Positions 33,160 through 42,555 of a DNA stretch of 53,133 nucleotides are shown here, piece by piece (the stretch's first letter is position 1; every line of letters starts with the position of its first letter). The position numbers and the translations under genes were made by a program. This DNA comes from CAYZMH01 sp964479445 (GTDB lineage Bacteria; Bacteroidota; Bacteroidia; Bacteroidales; GCA-2748055): NCBI GenBank assembly GCA_964479445.1, contig CAYZMH010000008.1:1-53133 (forward strand), written 5' to 3'. The notes beneath the pieces are model-generated. The model was not told the origin of the DNA and ran no database searches. It saw only the letters and a list, made by a program, of their open reading frames with translations.

Positions 33160-34227
33160 ATGGGATTATTGATCGCTTACCTCCTGATTGCACTTGGTGT
33201 TTCTTTTCTATGCAGCATCATGGAGGCAGTACTATTATCGGTTTCCATGCCCTACATCACTAAAGGCGTGCAGGAGGATAAACCATCGGCACGGGTCCTG
33301 TTGGTACTGAAGAATAAGATTGACCGTCCCCTCTCGGCCATCCTTTCCATTAACACGGTTGCCCATACGGTGGGTGCAGCGGGGGTAGGAGCCCAGGCGG
33401 TGGCTGTATTTGGTGAGGTTTATTTCGGTTTAATATCTGCCGTCCTCACGATCCTGATACTGGTCTTTTCAGAGATCATCCCCAAGACCATCGGGGCCCA
33501 GTATTGGCGCACCCTTGCTTTACCATCGGCAAGGATCATACAGGGCATGATCTACCTCTCTTATCCCCTGGTAATCCTGGCTGAATTTATCACACGGCTA
33601 TTCATGAACAAAGACAAACCACACTCTATCAGCCGGGAAGAGTTATCAGTCATGGCCCAACTGGGAACCAAGGAAGGGGTTTTCGAAGAGAATGAGAGCA
33701 AGATGATCCACAACCTGATCCGCCTGCAATCCATCAAAGCCAGGGATATCATGACGCCGCGTACCGTTCTGATGGCCGCAAAAGAGAATATTTCCTATGA
33801 GGAGTTCATGCATACCCGGGAGTTCCTGCGATATTCCCGCATCCCCGTTTACTCGGAATCCCTGGATGACATTACCGGTTATGTGCTCAAAACCGATGCC
33901 CTGGAGAAGATGGCCAAGGACATGCACGATGTTCCGATCAAGGAGATCAAACGTCCCATACTTATCTATTATGAGAACTTCCCGGTTCCGCGCCTCTTTG
34001 AACAGCTGCTTATATCCAAAGAGCACATTGCCCTGATTATTGATGAATATGGCGGAACCCAGGGCCTTGTAACCATGGAGGATATCATTGAAACGATCCT
34101 GGGTCTTGAGATCGTGGATGAAAAAGATACCGAGACCGACATGCAGAAACTGGCTCGCCGGAAGTGGCGTTTGCGCACTGGCCGATTGCGGTTTGGCGGT
34201 AGCAGTGACGTTAAAAAAGGGCAATAA
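33160..34227 (+). CDS. CNNM/DUF21 membrane protein with CBS pair
   Basis: The 355-residue protein has a DUF21 (CNNM) membrane domain of about four helices (LLIAYLLIALGVSFLCSIMEA; LSINTVAHTVGAAGVGAQAV with the ion-coordinating Asn/Ser/Gly pattern; VFSEIIPKTIGAQYW). An acidic linker helix (ENESKMIHNLIRLQ) and a CBS pair follow (about 198-330: DIMTPRTVLMAA, RIPVYSESLDDITG, IALIIDEYGGTQGLVTMED). It resembles CorC/CorB magnesium exporters, but ends without the CorC_HlyC domain. A basic tail (RRKWRLRTGRLRFG) closes it. Confidence 0.9.
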   Translation: MGLLIAYLLIALGVSFLCSIMEAVLLSVSMPYITKGVQEDKPSARVLLVLKNKIDRPLSAILSINTVAHTVGAAGVGAQAVAVFGEVYFGLISAVLTILILVFSEIIPKTIGAQYWRTLALPSARIIQGMIYLSYPLVILAEFITRLFMNKDKPHSISREELSVMAQLGTKEGVFEENESKMIHNLIRLQSIKARDIMTPRTVLMAAKENISYEEFMHTREFLRYSRIPVYSESLDDITGYVLKTDALEKMAKDMHDVPIKEIKRPILIYYENFPVPRLFEQLLISKEHIALIIDEYGGTQGLVTMEDIIETILGLEIVDEKDTETDMQKLARRKWRLRTGRLRFGGSSDVKKGQ

Positions 34228-34258
34228 CCAGTTCCTGCACCCAATTAAGAAAGAACAA

Positions 34259-34893
34259 ATGAAACAGGTAAAAAAGTTTATACTACCTATTCTCATCCTG
34301 GCTGCCATTATAAGTTTCCAGGTATTATTGAACACCCTGTGGAGCGAGGATAATCAACTTTTCAATACTTGAGGAAGGTCAACTCCCTTCTGATGATCTT
34401 TGCCGTCACCTGGCTCATCATTCGTATCATCCGCATGCTCAAACATCTGTTGCTCAAGCGGTATGATTTCGATATAAATGACAACCTGAAATCCCGCAAG
34501 CTCCTTACCCAGTATACGGTAATTGAACGCATCCTGGTTTTCATTATCGTGCTTTTTGCCCTTGGAGTCGCGCTGATGAACTTTGAGAGTATCCGGAAGG
34601 TAGGGATCAGCATTTTCGCATCTGCCGGGGTTGCCGGATTGATCATCGGGCTTGCAGCACAAAAGGTGACAGGAAGCATACTGGCAGGGATCCAGATCGC
34701 CTTTACCCAACCCATCAGGCTGGATGACGTGGTGGTGGTTGAGGCCCCTACTGCCTGGGATCTGCGGGTGATGTTGCGGGAAAACCTGATCCGTTTTATC
34801 CGGGATAACTACCCCAAGAGCCTGCCACGGACCCGTTTGGAGATCAACCCCTCTTCGAATGAATCTCCGGTATCTGCAGACCGAAAAGAGTAG
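34259..34893 (+). pseudogene. mscS remnant: frameshift plus internal deletion
   Basis: An N-terminal frame from ATG 34259 (MKQVKKFILPILILAAII... QLFNT) stops at 34370. The rest continues in another frame from about 34369 (LRKVNSLLMIFAVTWLIIRIIR) with the MscS pore helix ASAGVAGLIIGLAAQKVTGSILAG and the beta-domain start FTQPIRLDDVVVVEA. It then jumps straight to a C-terminal segment WDLRVMLRENLIRFIRDNYP...LPRTR. Members of this group normally have well over 100 residues between VVVE and AWDLR, so most of the beta-domain and vestibule are missing. Two independent lesions make a dead gene likely; assembly collapse is possible. Confidence 0.75.
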
Positions 34894-35023
34894 TTGGCAC
34901 TCCTAATTTAGAAATGGTGTATTTTATCACATCGGGTGAACAAAATTACAGTGCTGTCGGTTTAGAGATTAAGTTTTTCAGTGAAACTTACAAACGGATT
35001 CATTAACTTATAAAACAGCAAAA

Positions 35024-35746
35024 ATGGAAGAACAAGTATCCAAAGAACAAGAAGTGGTGTCTATGCCACGTATCGGTGATCAGGCACCCGAATTCAGAGC
35101 AGTAACCACCCAGGGTGACATCAATTTCCCCCACGATTACAAAGGCAAATGGGTTATTCTTTTCAGTCATCCCGCCGATTTCACTCCCGTATGCACCTCG
35201 GAGTTCATGACCTTTGCAACCATGGAGGAGAAATTTGAAGAGGCCAACTGCAAGCTGGTCGGACTCTCGGTAGATGGTCTCTACAGCCACATCGCCTGGT
35301 TGCGCACCATCAAAGAGAAGATTGAATACAAAGGGATGAAAGATGTGGAAGTTACCTTCCCTCTTATCGAAGACATAACCATGGATGTAGCCAGGAAGTA
35401 TGGTATGATCCAACCGGGAGAAGACAACACCAAGGCAGTTCGTGCCGTGTTCTTCATCGACCCCAAGGGAGTGATCCGCACTATCATCTATTACCCGCTC
35501 AGCCTGGGACGTAACTTCGATGAGCTTTACCGTGCACTGATCGGGTTGCAAACAGCCGATGCATTCTCCATTGCCACTCCGGCCGACTGGCGCCCGGGTG
35601 ACGATGTGATCGTACCCACGGCCGGTTCATGCGGCACTGCCAAAGACCGGATGGAAAGCAAAGAAGATGATGTTACCTGTCATGACTGGTTCTTCTGCAC
35701 CAAGAAACTGGACAAACAAACCATTGACAAGAAGCTATTTAAATAG
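35024..35746 (+). CDS. Prx6-type peroxiredoxin
   Basis: The 240-residue cytoplasmic protein has peroxidatic Cys57 in HPADFTPVCTSE, SVDGLYSHIAWLRTI and the long C-terminal dimer arm of the Prx6/archaeal-type subfamily (RALIGLQTADAFSIATPADWRPGDDV). Extra Cys lie at 203 (GSCGT), 219 and 225 (CHDWFFC). The C-terminal pair could resolve the oxidised Cys57, as in the archaeal enzymes. It reduces H2O2 and organic peroxides. It is a single-gene unit with its own terminator. Confidence 0.94.
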   Translation: MEEQVSKEQEVVSMPRIGDQAPEFRAVTTQGDINFPHDYKGKWVILFSHPADFTPVCTSEFMTFATMEEKFEEANCKLVGLSVDGLYSHIAWLRTIKEKIEYKGMKDVEVTFPLIEDITMDVARKYGMIQPGEDNTKAVRAVFFIDPKGVIRTIIYYPLSLGRNFDELYRALIGLQTADAFSIATPADWRPGDDVIVPTAGSCGTAKDRMESKEDDVTCHDWFFCTKKLDKQTIDKKLFK

Positions 35747-35772
35747 CAGATTGATAGCATGTAAAAACTAAC

Positions 35773-35802
35773 AACCGCCGGGGTTTCCGGCGGTTTTTTT
35801 TT
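35773..35802 (+). terminator. Rho-independent terminator after the peroxiredoxin gene
   Basis: A 9-bp perfect stem AACCGCCGG (35773-35781) / CCGGCGGTT (35787-35795) with a 5-nt loop is followed by seven more T. Confidence 0.94.
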
Positions 35803-36216
35803 ACCAGCGCTTTGTGTTTAATTGACTCCCGGTCGGCCTGATCACGCTTTAGAATGGTTTAGCTACTCAGCCAGGTACATCATGAATTGATTTCAGGAAC
35901 TCCTGCCTGGTCTGTTCACACCCTGGAATATACTGGCTGCTTATCAGGGTAGATCACGTATTAAATTTCAGGGGTTCTCATTTTGATCCAGATCGCCCTG
36001 TGAAAGCTTGCGGCCCCCTGTTGATTTGGATCATACTAAAATATTCATTCTTTCGATAATTCATCCGACCCTGTTTTAAATCGGGCGACCATCCATTCGT
36101 TAGCGTTTCGGCTTGAGATGCGGCTATTTTTTTGTTATCTTCGCGCATTGTATTCGATTGAATCAGACACTATTGGAATGTAGTAATCCGCAAGACAGTG
36201 CAGGAAGGTATTGACT
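35803..36216. other. 414-bp intergenic stretch before the hybrid sensor kinase
   Basis: No gene or RNA is recognised. A short inverted repeat CAGGA-ac-TCCTG lies at 35894-35905. A candidate -7 box, TATCTTCG, lies at 36136-36143, 73 bp before the kinase ATG. Confidence 0.5.
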
Positions 36217-37815
36217 ATGAAAGATGATAAAAACAGCACTCCCCAGAATAAAGAAGCAGTCAGCCCTCACAGCAACGAACGCTATGGAGAGAAGACTCCC
36301 GAATTCGAAGCCATCCTGGAAAACAAGCTCATCGGGATTCTCTACCTTGTCAAAGACCGTACCATCTGGAAGGTCAATGAGCGTTTTACCGATATACTCG
36401 GGTATACCAATGAGGACCTGGCATTTCAATCGGCACGAAAAATACATATAGACGATGAGCATTACCATGCTTTTAGCGAAAAACATTATGTCGACCTCCA
36501 GGTTCGTGATGTGATCGTGGAGTGGCCTTTTCGTCACAAAGACGGGCATATCGTACAGTGCCGGATTACAGGAAGCGCCATTAACCCGGATAATCTGAAC
36601 AACGGAATCCTATGGCTGTTTGAGGACATCTCCGAAGAGCAAAAAATACGCCATGAGCTCTTGCAAGCTAAAGCGAAGGCTGAAGAGAGTGACCGCCTGA
36701 AATCTGCATTTATGGCAACCATGTCCCATGAACTCCGGACTCCCCTGAATGCCGTGATCGGTTTCAGTGATATCCTGCTCAACCGTATGCAGGAAGATCC
36801 CAATGAACGGCTGATACGCATCATTAACCAGAGCGGACGCAACCTCCTGGAAATCATTGAATCCATCTTCTTCCTGATCTCGATAGAGACCGGTAAAGAG
36901 AAGATAATGGCTGCAGAATTCTCCATGGAAAACCTCTTTACCGACCTGGCTCACTACACGGAGAAGGAGATTGAAAAGTCGGAAAAACAGGAGATCGAAC
37001 TGCAGTACACACCTGAAGGCAATGACCGGAATACCATTGTTAATTCGGATATCAACAAGATCCGTCAGCTACTTAAAATACTATTGAACAATGCAGTGAA
37101 ATTCACGCACCGGGGCAGCATACAATTGGGATACAGGATAGAGGAGAATGATTTGGTCCTCTTTGTTAAGGATACCGGGGTAGGCATTTCAAAGGAGAAA
37201 CAGGAGGTGATTTTTGAACGGTTCCGGCAGGGTGACGATACGCATACCCGCAAGTTTGAAGGAATCGGACTCGGACTGGCCATTGCCAAATCGATCTCCG
37301 AGTTGTTGCATGGTGACCTTACCCTGGAATCCAGTGCAGGAGAAGGATCCGAATTTCATTTTCATCTGCCGGGCATTATTGTTCAATCAGATCCGAATCA
37401 TAAACGCAACAAATCCCGACCCGGCAAAAAGATAGCATCCAGGGAAGGAATGAAGATACTGGTGGCAGAAGACAAAGAGTCCAACTTCATCCTGTTGCAG
37501 GATGTACTCACCGACCAGGGAATGGAAGTGATCCGTGCCCGCGACGGGAAAGAGGCGGTGGATATCGTGATGAAAAACCGGGATATTGATCTGGTGCTCA
37601 TGGATATCAAAATGCCGGTGATGAATGGAGTGGATGCCACCAAAGCGATCAAAGTAATAATACCGGAACTACCGGTCATTGCCCAGACAGCATTTGCATT
37701 TGAGGGTGAGAAAGAAGAATTTATGAAGGCTGATTTCGAAGATTACGTGGTCAAGCCCCTGGATTTTGACCTCCTCTTTGAAAAGATTCAGACGGTCCTT
37801 TCAACAGGTTCTTAA
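36217..37815 (+). CDS. Hybrid histidine kinase (PAS-HisKA-HATPase-REC)
   Basis: The ATG at 36217 gives 532 residues. It is cytoplasmic, with no membrane segment. Order: PAS (about 22-135, GILYLVKDRTIWKVNERF), HisKA with His171 (MSHELRTPLNAVIGFSD), HATPase with N box LLNNAVKFTHRG, G1 KDTGVGIS and G2 GIGLGLAIAKS, then a receiver domain (about 410-530) with Asp463 in LVLMDIKMPVMNG. The missing output domain and soluble PAS suggest it senses an internal signal and passes phosphate on to an unlinked partner. A second PAS kinase follows after 120 bp. Confidence 0.93.
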   Translation: MKDDKNSTPQNKEAVSPHSNERYGEKTPEFEAILENKLIGILYLVKDRTIWKVNERFTDILGYTNEDLAFQSARKIHIDDEHYHAFSEKHYVDLQVRDVIVEWPFRHKDGHIVQCRITGSAINPDNLNNGILWLFEDISEEQKIRHELLQAKAKAEESDRLKSAFMATMSHELRTPLNAVIGFSDILLNRMQEDPNERLIRIINQSGRNLLEIIESIFFLISIETGKEKIMAAEFSMENLFTDLAHYTEKEIEKSEKQEIELQYTPEGNDRNTIVNSDINKIRQLLKILLNNAVKFTHRGSIQLGYRIEENDLVLFVKDTGVGISKEKQEVIFERFRQGDDTHTRKFEGIGLGLAIAKSISELLHGDLTLESSAGEGSEFHFHLPGIIVQSDPNHKRNKSRPGKKIASREGMKILVAEDKESNFILLQDVLTDQGMEVIRARDGKEAVDIVMKNRDIDLVLMDIKMPVMNGVDATKAIKVIIPELPVIAQTAFAFEGEKEEFMKADFEDYVVKPLDFDLLFEKIQTVLSTGS

Positions 37816-37935
37816 CCACATCGCAACATTTCTTTGTCCAGAAGGTTTTTTCCCTCAAAAACAACATTTCGGGTCACCGGTTATCTGATTTTACCTATCT
37901 TAACAGGCCGTGTAATCATTTTTGAAGATACTATA

Positions 37936-39111
37936 ATGGAAGATCTCAATAAACTGCGCAGCGAACTTGAAGAGAAAAACAGGCTACTGGATCAGTTAAA
38001 ACGGGAACAAAAGGAAGAAGAGACCCTCAAGTTTTCATGGACCGGGAACCTTGGCCACTGGTACTGGGATGTAAAAAGCAACCGGGTTACCTTCAATGAT
38101 CTGAAAATCAAAGCACTGGGGTTTGATCCGGATGATGTCCCGGAAAACATTGGTTTTGAATTCTTCACTGAAAAACTCCATCCCGAAGATTATAAAGCTG
38201 TCATGCAGAATATGAGGGATCACCTGGAGGGCCGCACGCCTGTTTATGAAACCGAATACCGGATCAAAACGAAGGAAGGAAGCTGGAAGCATTTTTACGA
38301 CCGCGGATCAATAACCCAGCGCAGTGAAGAGGGGGCACCCCTCCTGGTGGCAGGAATTGTATTTGATATTACGGAACGCAAGAATTATGAGAAAAAACAG
38401 CAACAATTGCTGGAATCCCTGGCCGAAGAACTCCAATTAAAAGAAAAACTATTTTCTATCATCTTTCACGATGTCAAGGGGCCCATAGGAACCATGCTTG
38501 GTTTTGCGACACTGCTCGTACAGCGGTATAATGAGTACTCCCCTGAAACCCTGAAGAAATACCTGGAGAATATTCGAGAACTGGCTGAAAAAACCAATGA
38601 GACCACAGAGTACCTTATGACCTGGCTGCGCACACAGGCATCAGATGATGCACTGGTTCAGAAAGAATTTGAACTGTTTCCTTTTATCAGCAGCATTCTC
38701 CAGGAGTTCAAGATCATCGCACAGAAAAAACAGCTTATCCTTGAAAACAGAGTACCCTCGGAGGTATCCATTATCTCACATAAAATCATACTGGCTATTG
38801 CCCTCCGCAATCTCCTCAGCAATGCCATTAAATTCACCCCTTCGGGCAAACACATAAATCTGTCCTTCAGTGAAAAAACTGACCGCTATTCCATTGCTGT
38901 TGCGGACCAGGGAAAAGGAATGACCAATGAACGGGTAACCAACCTATTTACTTCAAACAACACCTCCACACCCGGAACAGACAATGAGGAAGGACATGGA
39001 TTCGGTTTGTTGATTGTAAAAGATCTCCTGCTCAAGGTGGGGTGCGATATTCGCGTGGATAGCGGGCCTGATGCCGGAAGCACGTTCACCATAGACATTC
39101 CCAAAAAGTAG
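37936..39111 (+). CDS. PAS-domain sensor histidine kinase
   Basis: I choose the ATG at 37936 (391 residues) because the upstream in-frame extension reads as intergenic. An N-terminal coiled coil (LNKLRSELEEKNRLLDQLKRE) leads into a PAS fold with PAC motif (GHWYWDVKSNRVTF ... IVFDITERKNYE). A HisKA with His178 (IIFHDVKGPIGTMLGFA) follows; note DVKGP in place of the usual ELRTP. The HATPase has NLLSNAIKFTPSG, VADQGKGM and GHGFGLLIVKDLL. It is soluble. No receiver or response regulator is nearby. Confidence 0.9.
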   Translation: MEDLNKLRSELEEKNRLLDQLKREQKEEETLKFSWTGNLGHWYWDVKSNRVTFNDLKIKALGFDPDDVPENIGFEFFTEKLHPEDYKAVMQNMRDHLEGRTPVYETEYRIKTKEGSWKHFYDRGSITQRSEEGAPLLVAGIVFDITERKNYEKKQQQLLESLAEELQLKEKLFSIIFHDVKGPIGTMLGFATLLVQRYNEYSPETLKKYLENIRELAEKTNETTEYLMTWLRTQASDDALVQKEFELFPFISSILQEFKIIAQKKQLILENRVPSEVSIISHKIILAIALRNLLSNAIKFTPSGKHINLSFSEKTDRYSIAVADQGKGMTNERVTNLFTSNNTSTPGTDNEEGHGFGLLIVKDLLLKVGCDIRVDSGPDAGSTFTIDIPKK

Positions 39112-39177
39112 CATCCCGGTTATCTACCCTGTTTTTCACAAACCACCGGCTATGAAGAAAACCCTTATCCCACGTTT

Positions 39178-39185
39178 TATTTTTG
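39178..39185 (+). promoter_or_regulatory. Candidate -7 box upstream of the DPP-IV-like gene
   Basis: TATTTTTG is an exact TAnnTTTG match, 143 bp before the chosen ATG at 39329, implying a long leader if used. Confidence 0.4.
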
Positions 39186-39328
39186 TACTTACCCCCCCTC
39201 TTCCAGGCCGGGAATACCAGTCCGTCCCGCACGAATGAGGATTCTGTGCATTTTCCTGCGCAATAATTCATCCTATACTCCATTCTTTTTATAGTTTTAT
39301 GGTTTGTTTTACCAATGAATCTTTACTC

Positions 39329-41560
39329 ATGAAATCATCTTTTTCAAAATCCCCCCTGCTTAACCCTATCCTGTTATCTCTTTCACTCCTGCTCATTGCA
39401 AATGCGGGCTGGAGCCAGAAGAAACAGTACAACAATCTGCAGGAAGCCCTCTATTCAGCAAGTCAATTGCGCGGAGAAGGAGGTCCGTCCAACCTGGTCT
39501 GGATCAATGACGGAGAACAGTACTCCTTTTCAAAGCGAAATGAGGGAAACCAGGAGATCTGGATCCATGATATGAAATCGGGTGATGAGCGACGTATTTT
39601 CACCACGAAAGATGTTACCTTCCCCCGATCAGATGATCCTTTCGTTTATGATTCCTACCAGTGGGCCGGTGATGACAACTACCTGTTATTCCGGTGTAAT
39701 TTTAACCCGGTTTGGAGATACTCGGGCAATGCCGACTATTATTACTACTCCCTGGAGGCGGGCACCATGGAAAAAATTGTCGAACAGGCGTTCACCGCTG
39801 AAGTTTCGCCCGATGGCACCAAAGTGGGGTTTGGAAAAGACGGGAACCTCTATGCATACCTGTTCGAAACCCGCGAGACGATTCAATTTACCAACGATGC
39901 AGAACCCCATTTTTACAACGGCAGATTCGGATGGGCATACGAAGAGGAGTTTGGCCTGGTACAGGCATGGTCGTGGTCCCATGACTCCCGTTACATTGCA
40001 TTCTGGCAATCGGATGAGCGGGAGGTCCCCATCTACAAGCTCACAGATTTCCAGGAGACCCACCCCTCCTACCTTGAAGTACCCTATCCCAAAGTAGGAG
40101 ATCCCGTCCCGCAGGTCAAAATCGGGGTGATCGATACAGAGAGCGGGGAGCGTTCATGGATTGATTTTGACACCCGGGGTGGTTATATACCGAGAATTTA
40201 CTGGACTTCCGAACCCGGGCAGCTGGCGCTGGTCTACATGAACCGGCCTCAAAATCACCTGGAGGTTCATTTCACAGATGTCACCGACGGTTCGATGCGG
40301 CTGGTTTACGAAGAATCCTCGGATAGCTGGATCGATATTTTTGACTTTTTTGCAGGCGAGCTGCACCACTTCACCTTCCCCGGGGATATGGACTCCTTCT
40401 TCTTTATTTCGGAGAAAGATGGCTGGGCCCATATCTACCGCATCAACTATAGCGGCGAACTTATCCAGCAGGTCACCTCCGGTGCCTTTGAGGTGATCGG
40501 CATTAAAGCGATCGATCCCGATAAGGAGAAAATATACTACCTGTCCACAGAGGTATCGCCCCTTGAAAGAAATCTGTATGAAATCAGGTTCAGCGGAAAG
40601 CGCAAGAGGCGGTTAACCGATGAAGAGGGAAACCACAGCGTGGATGTAGCACCCCGCGGACAATACTTCCTTGACCGGTTCTCCTCCGTGGAAAACCCGG
40701 TCACGGTCACCCTGAAGAACTCACGTGGCAGGGTCCTGGAGGTCATTACCGAAAACAAAAAGGTAGACACTTTCCTGGAAGAGCACATCTATGCCCCCAA
40801 GGAGCTTTTTACCTTCACCACCGGGGAGGGGCACCAGCTCGATGGCTACATCATCAAACCGGTTGACTTTGATCCCGACCAGCAATACCCTCTCCTGCTG
40901 GATATATACGGCGGTCCGGGTTCACAGGGCGTTTACAACACATTTGGCACCAATGGCTGGCACCAGTGGCTGGCGCAGGAGGGGTATGTGATCGCCAGTG
41001 TGAATAACCGCGGCAACGGGGGATATGGCTCGGCATTTGAAAAGGCGGTATACGGACAATTGGGGAAACTGGAAGCTGTTGATTTTGCTGAGACTGCACG
41101 CTACCTGGCGAAAATGCCATGGATAGACGGAGATCGCATGGCCATACGCGGTCACAGTTACGGCGGTTTCATGTCCAGTTACACCATGCTGAACTACCCC
41201 GGTCTGTTCCAGGTATCCCTGGTTGCTGCCCCCAATTGTGATCACCGTTTGTATGATTGCATTCTTACCGAGCGACTTATGGGATTACTGGAAGATAACA
41301 GGGAGGGATATGAAAACAGTGCGGTAGCCAACTATGCCGGTAACCTGGAAGGCAACATGCTTCTGGTCCACTCCCTGATGGATGAAAATGTGCATCCGCA
41401 GCATACCTTCCAGCTGGTAAAAGCATTCATTGACCAGGGAAAAGATGTAGACCTTCGAATCTATCCCCCGGGAAATCATGGTGTTGCATACAGTATGAGT
41501 AGTTATATGTTGCTTATGAAGCAGTATACCGAATACCTGGACCGGCATCTCAGGGAATAG
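39329..41560 (+). CDS. Dipeptidyl peptidase IV-like serine peptidase (S9B)
   Basis: The ATG at 39329 gives 743 residues with a cleavable signal (ILLSLSLLLIANAGWSQ), so it is periplasmic. An upstream in-frame start at 39299 would weaken the signal. An N-terminal beta-propeller (about 60-480) carries the Glu-Glu motif of DPP-IV (RFGWAYEEEFGLVQ), which binds the substrate amino terminus. The C-terminal alpha/beta hydrolase has triad Ser610 (RGHSYGGFM), Asp685 (LMDENVHPQ) and His717 (PGNHGV). It removes X-Pro or X-Ala dipeptides from peptides. Confidence 0.95.
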   Translation: MKSSFSKSPLLNPILLSLSLLLIANAGWSQKKQYNNLQEALYSASQLRGEGGPSNLVWINDGEQYSFSKRNEGNQEIWIHDMKSGDERRIFTTKDVTFPRSDDPFVYDSYQWAGDDNYLLFRCNFNPVWRYSGNADYYYYSLEAGTMEKIVEQAFTAEVSPDGTKVGFGKDGNLYAYLFETRETIQFTNDAEPHFYNGRFGWAYEEEFGLVQAWSWSHDSRYIAFWQSDEREVPIYKLTDFQETHPSYLEVPYPKVGDPVPQVKIGVIDTESGERSWIDFDTRGGYIPRIYWTSEPGQLALVYMNRPQNHLEVHFTDVTDGSMRLVYEESSDSWIDIFDFFAGELHHFTFPGDMDSFFFISEKDGWAHIYRINYSGELIQQVTSGAFEVIGIKAIDPDKEKIYYLSTEVSPLERNLYEIRFSGKRKRRLTDEEGNHSVDVAPRGQYFLDRFSSVENPVTVTLKNSRGRVLEVITENKKVDTFLEEHIYAPKELFTFTTGEGHQLDGYIIKPVDFDPDQQYPLLLDIYGGPGSQGVYNTFGTNGWHQWLAQEGYVIASVNNRGNGGYGSAFEKAVYGQLGKLEAVDFAETARYLAKMPWIDGDRMAIRGHSYGGFMSSYTMLNYPGLFQVSLVAAPNCDHRLYDCILTERLMGLLEDNREGYENSAVANYAGNLEGNMLLVHSLMDENVHPQHTFQLVKAFIDQGKDVDLRIYPPGNHGVAYSMSSYMLLMKQYTEYLDRHLRE

Positions 41561-41585
41561 CACACCCATTAAAGGAATAAGGCAC

Positions 41586-41606
41586 CATCCGTTCAACGTT
41601 CGGATG
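41586..41606. terminator. Possible bidirectional hairpin between convergent genes
   Basis: A 6-bp stem CATCCG/CGGATG with a 9-nt loop lies between the converging DPP-IV and coiled-coil genes. No T-tract follows on either strand, so termination is doubtful. Confidence 0.3.
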
Positions 41607-41672
41607 CGCTGCAGCAAGCAGCTACCAAAGCAGGACCCATGCCAGGTTATGACCGGCATATCGTTTTTCCGA

Positions 41673-42554
41673 TCAGGAAGTCTTCCCGGCGTCACCCCCC
41701 TGGCTCGCTTTACGCTGACCCGATGTTCGGCTTCCCGCGGAAGTCTTTTGCTGTGTGCTGGCTGATTTGCGCGCCGTGGAAGGGGCTTTTCCGGATTCTT
41801 TGTTCTCCTCCCGGGAGTTTGCAGGTGATTTTTTAGCAGGTCCCGCAGGTTTTACCGATCCTACATTTTTCCTGGCTTTCAGGTAGTCGATATAAAATAC
41901 CGGTTCGCTCTCTTCAAACTGTACCATTAATCCGTCCAGTTTCTTTTTGAGCAACCGGTTGTTCTCCTTACTGATCTTCCTGAGTCGTTTTGAGCTCTTT
42001 GTCTTCTCTTTTTCAGCCTTTCCAAGCGATCGTTTCGCATCTTCTGCCAGTTTCTTCAACCTTTTCAGCTCCTCCAGCATGGATTCATTCAGTCCGTATC
42101 CACGAATTCCATCCCGGTCATTATCCTTTTGTTTTTTGCCCCCCTTTTTGCTTTCTTTCTGATTGTCATTCAGCAGTTTTTCCGCCGTTTTAATAACAAG
42201 ATCAACCAGTTCAAACAGGTTTCGATCCTTCATCTTCATCAGATCTGCTTTCCGCCTGTCCAGCTTTTTATTCAGCTTTTCTTGTCCGTGATCAAAGGCA
42301 TAGACGGTAAGCAGGCTGGTTACGGGGAAAAGCTTTTGCACCAGTTCATTCCTCCTTTCCACGGTCTGCTGTATATAGGGGCGCAGGTCATGGTCCTCCT
42401 CCAGCTTGAGGTCATTGAGTTTTTTGTAGTTCTTCACAAACTCATCGACTGTTTTTTTCACCTCCGCAACGGTATTCCATTTTTCCGTATTCTTATCCAT
42501 TACGCTGATGATCTTTCCAAACATCAAAAGGCGGTTGCCGTGTTTATCGTTCAT
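41673..42554 (-). CDS. Coiled-coil, Lys-rich protein paired with CHAD protein
   Basis: The 293-residue protein belongs to no family I recognise. Residues 25-125 are helical with many charged residues (VKKTVDEFVKNYKKL, KLDRRKADLMKMKDR); 140-215 form a likely coiled coil (ESMLEELKRLKKLAEDAKR, RLLKKKLDGLMVQFEE). The last 60 residues are disordered and rich in Lys/Ser/Ala/Pro (AKKSPAN, GQRKASQGG), like histone-type or polyanion-binding tails. It starts 1 nt after the stop of the CHAD gene, so they form an operon. CHAD domains bind polyphosphate, so a polyphosphate-granule role for this basic partner is a reasonable guess, not shown. Confidence 0.7.
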   Translation of the reverse strand: MNDKHGNRLLMFGKIISVMDKNTEKWNTVAEVKKTVDEFVKNYKKLNDLKLEEDHDLRPYIQQTVERRNELVQKLFPVTSLLTVYAFDHGQEKLNKKLDRRKADLMKMKDRNLFELVDLVIKTAEKLLNDNQKESKKGGKKQKDNDRDGIRGYGLNESMLEELKRLKKLAEDAKRSLGKAEKEKTKSSKRLRKISKENNRLLKKKLDGLMVQFEESEPVFYIDYLKARKNVGSVKPAGPAKKSPANSREENKESGKAPSTARKSASTQQKTSAGSRTSGQRKASQGGDAGKTS

Positions 42555-42555
42555 A

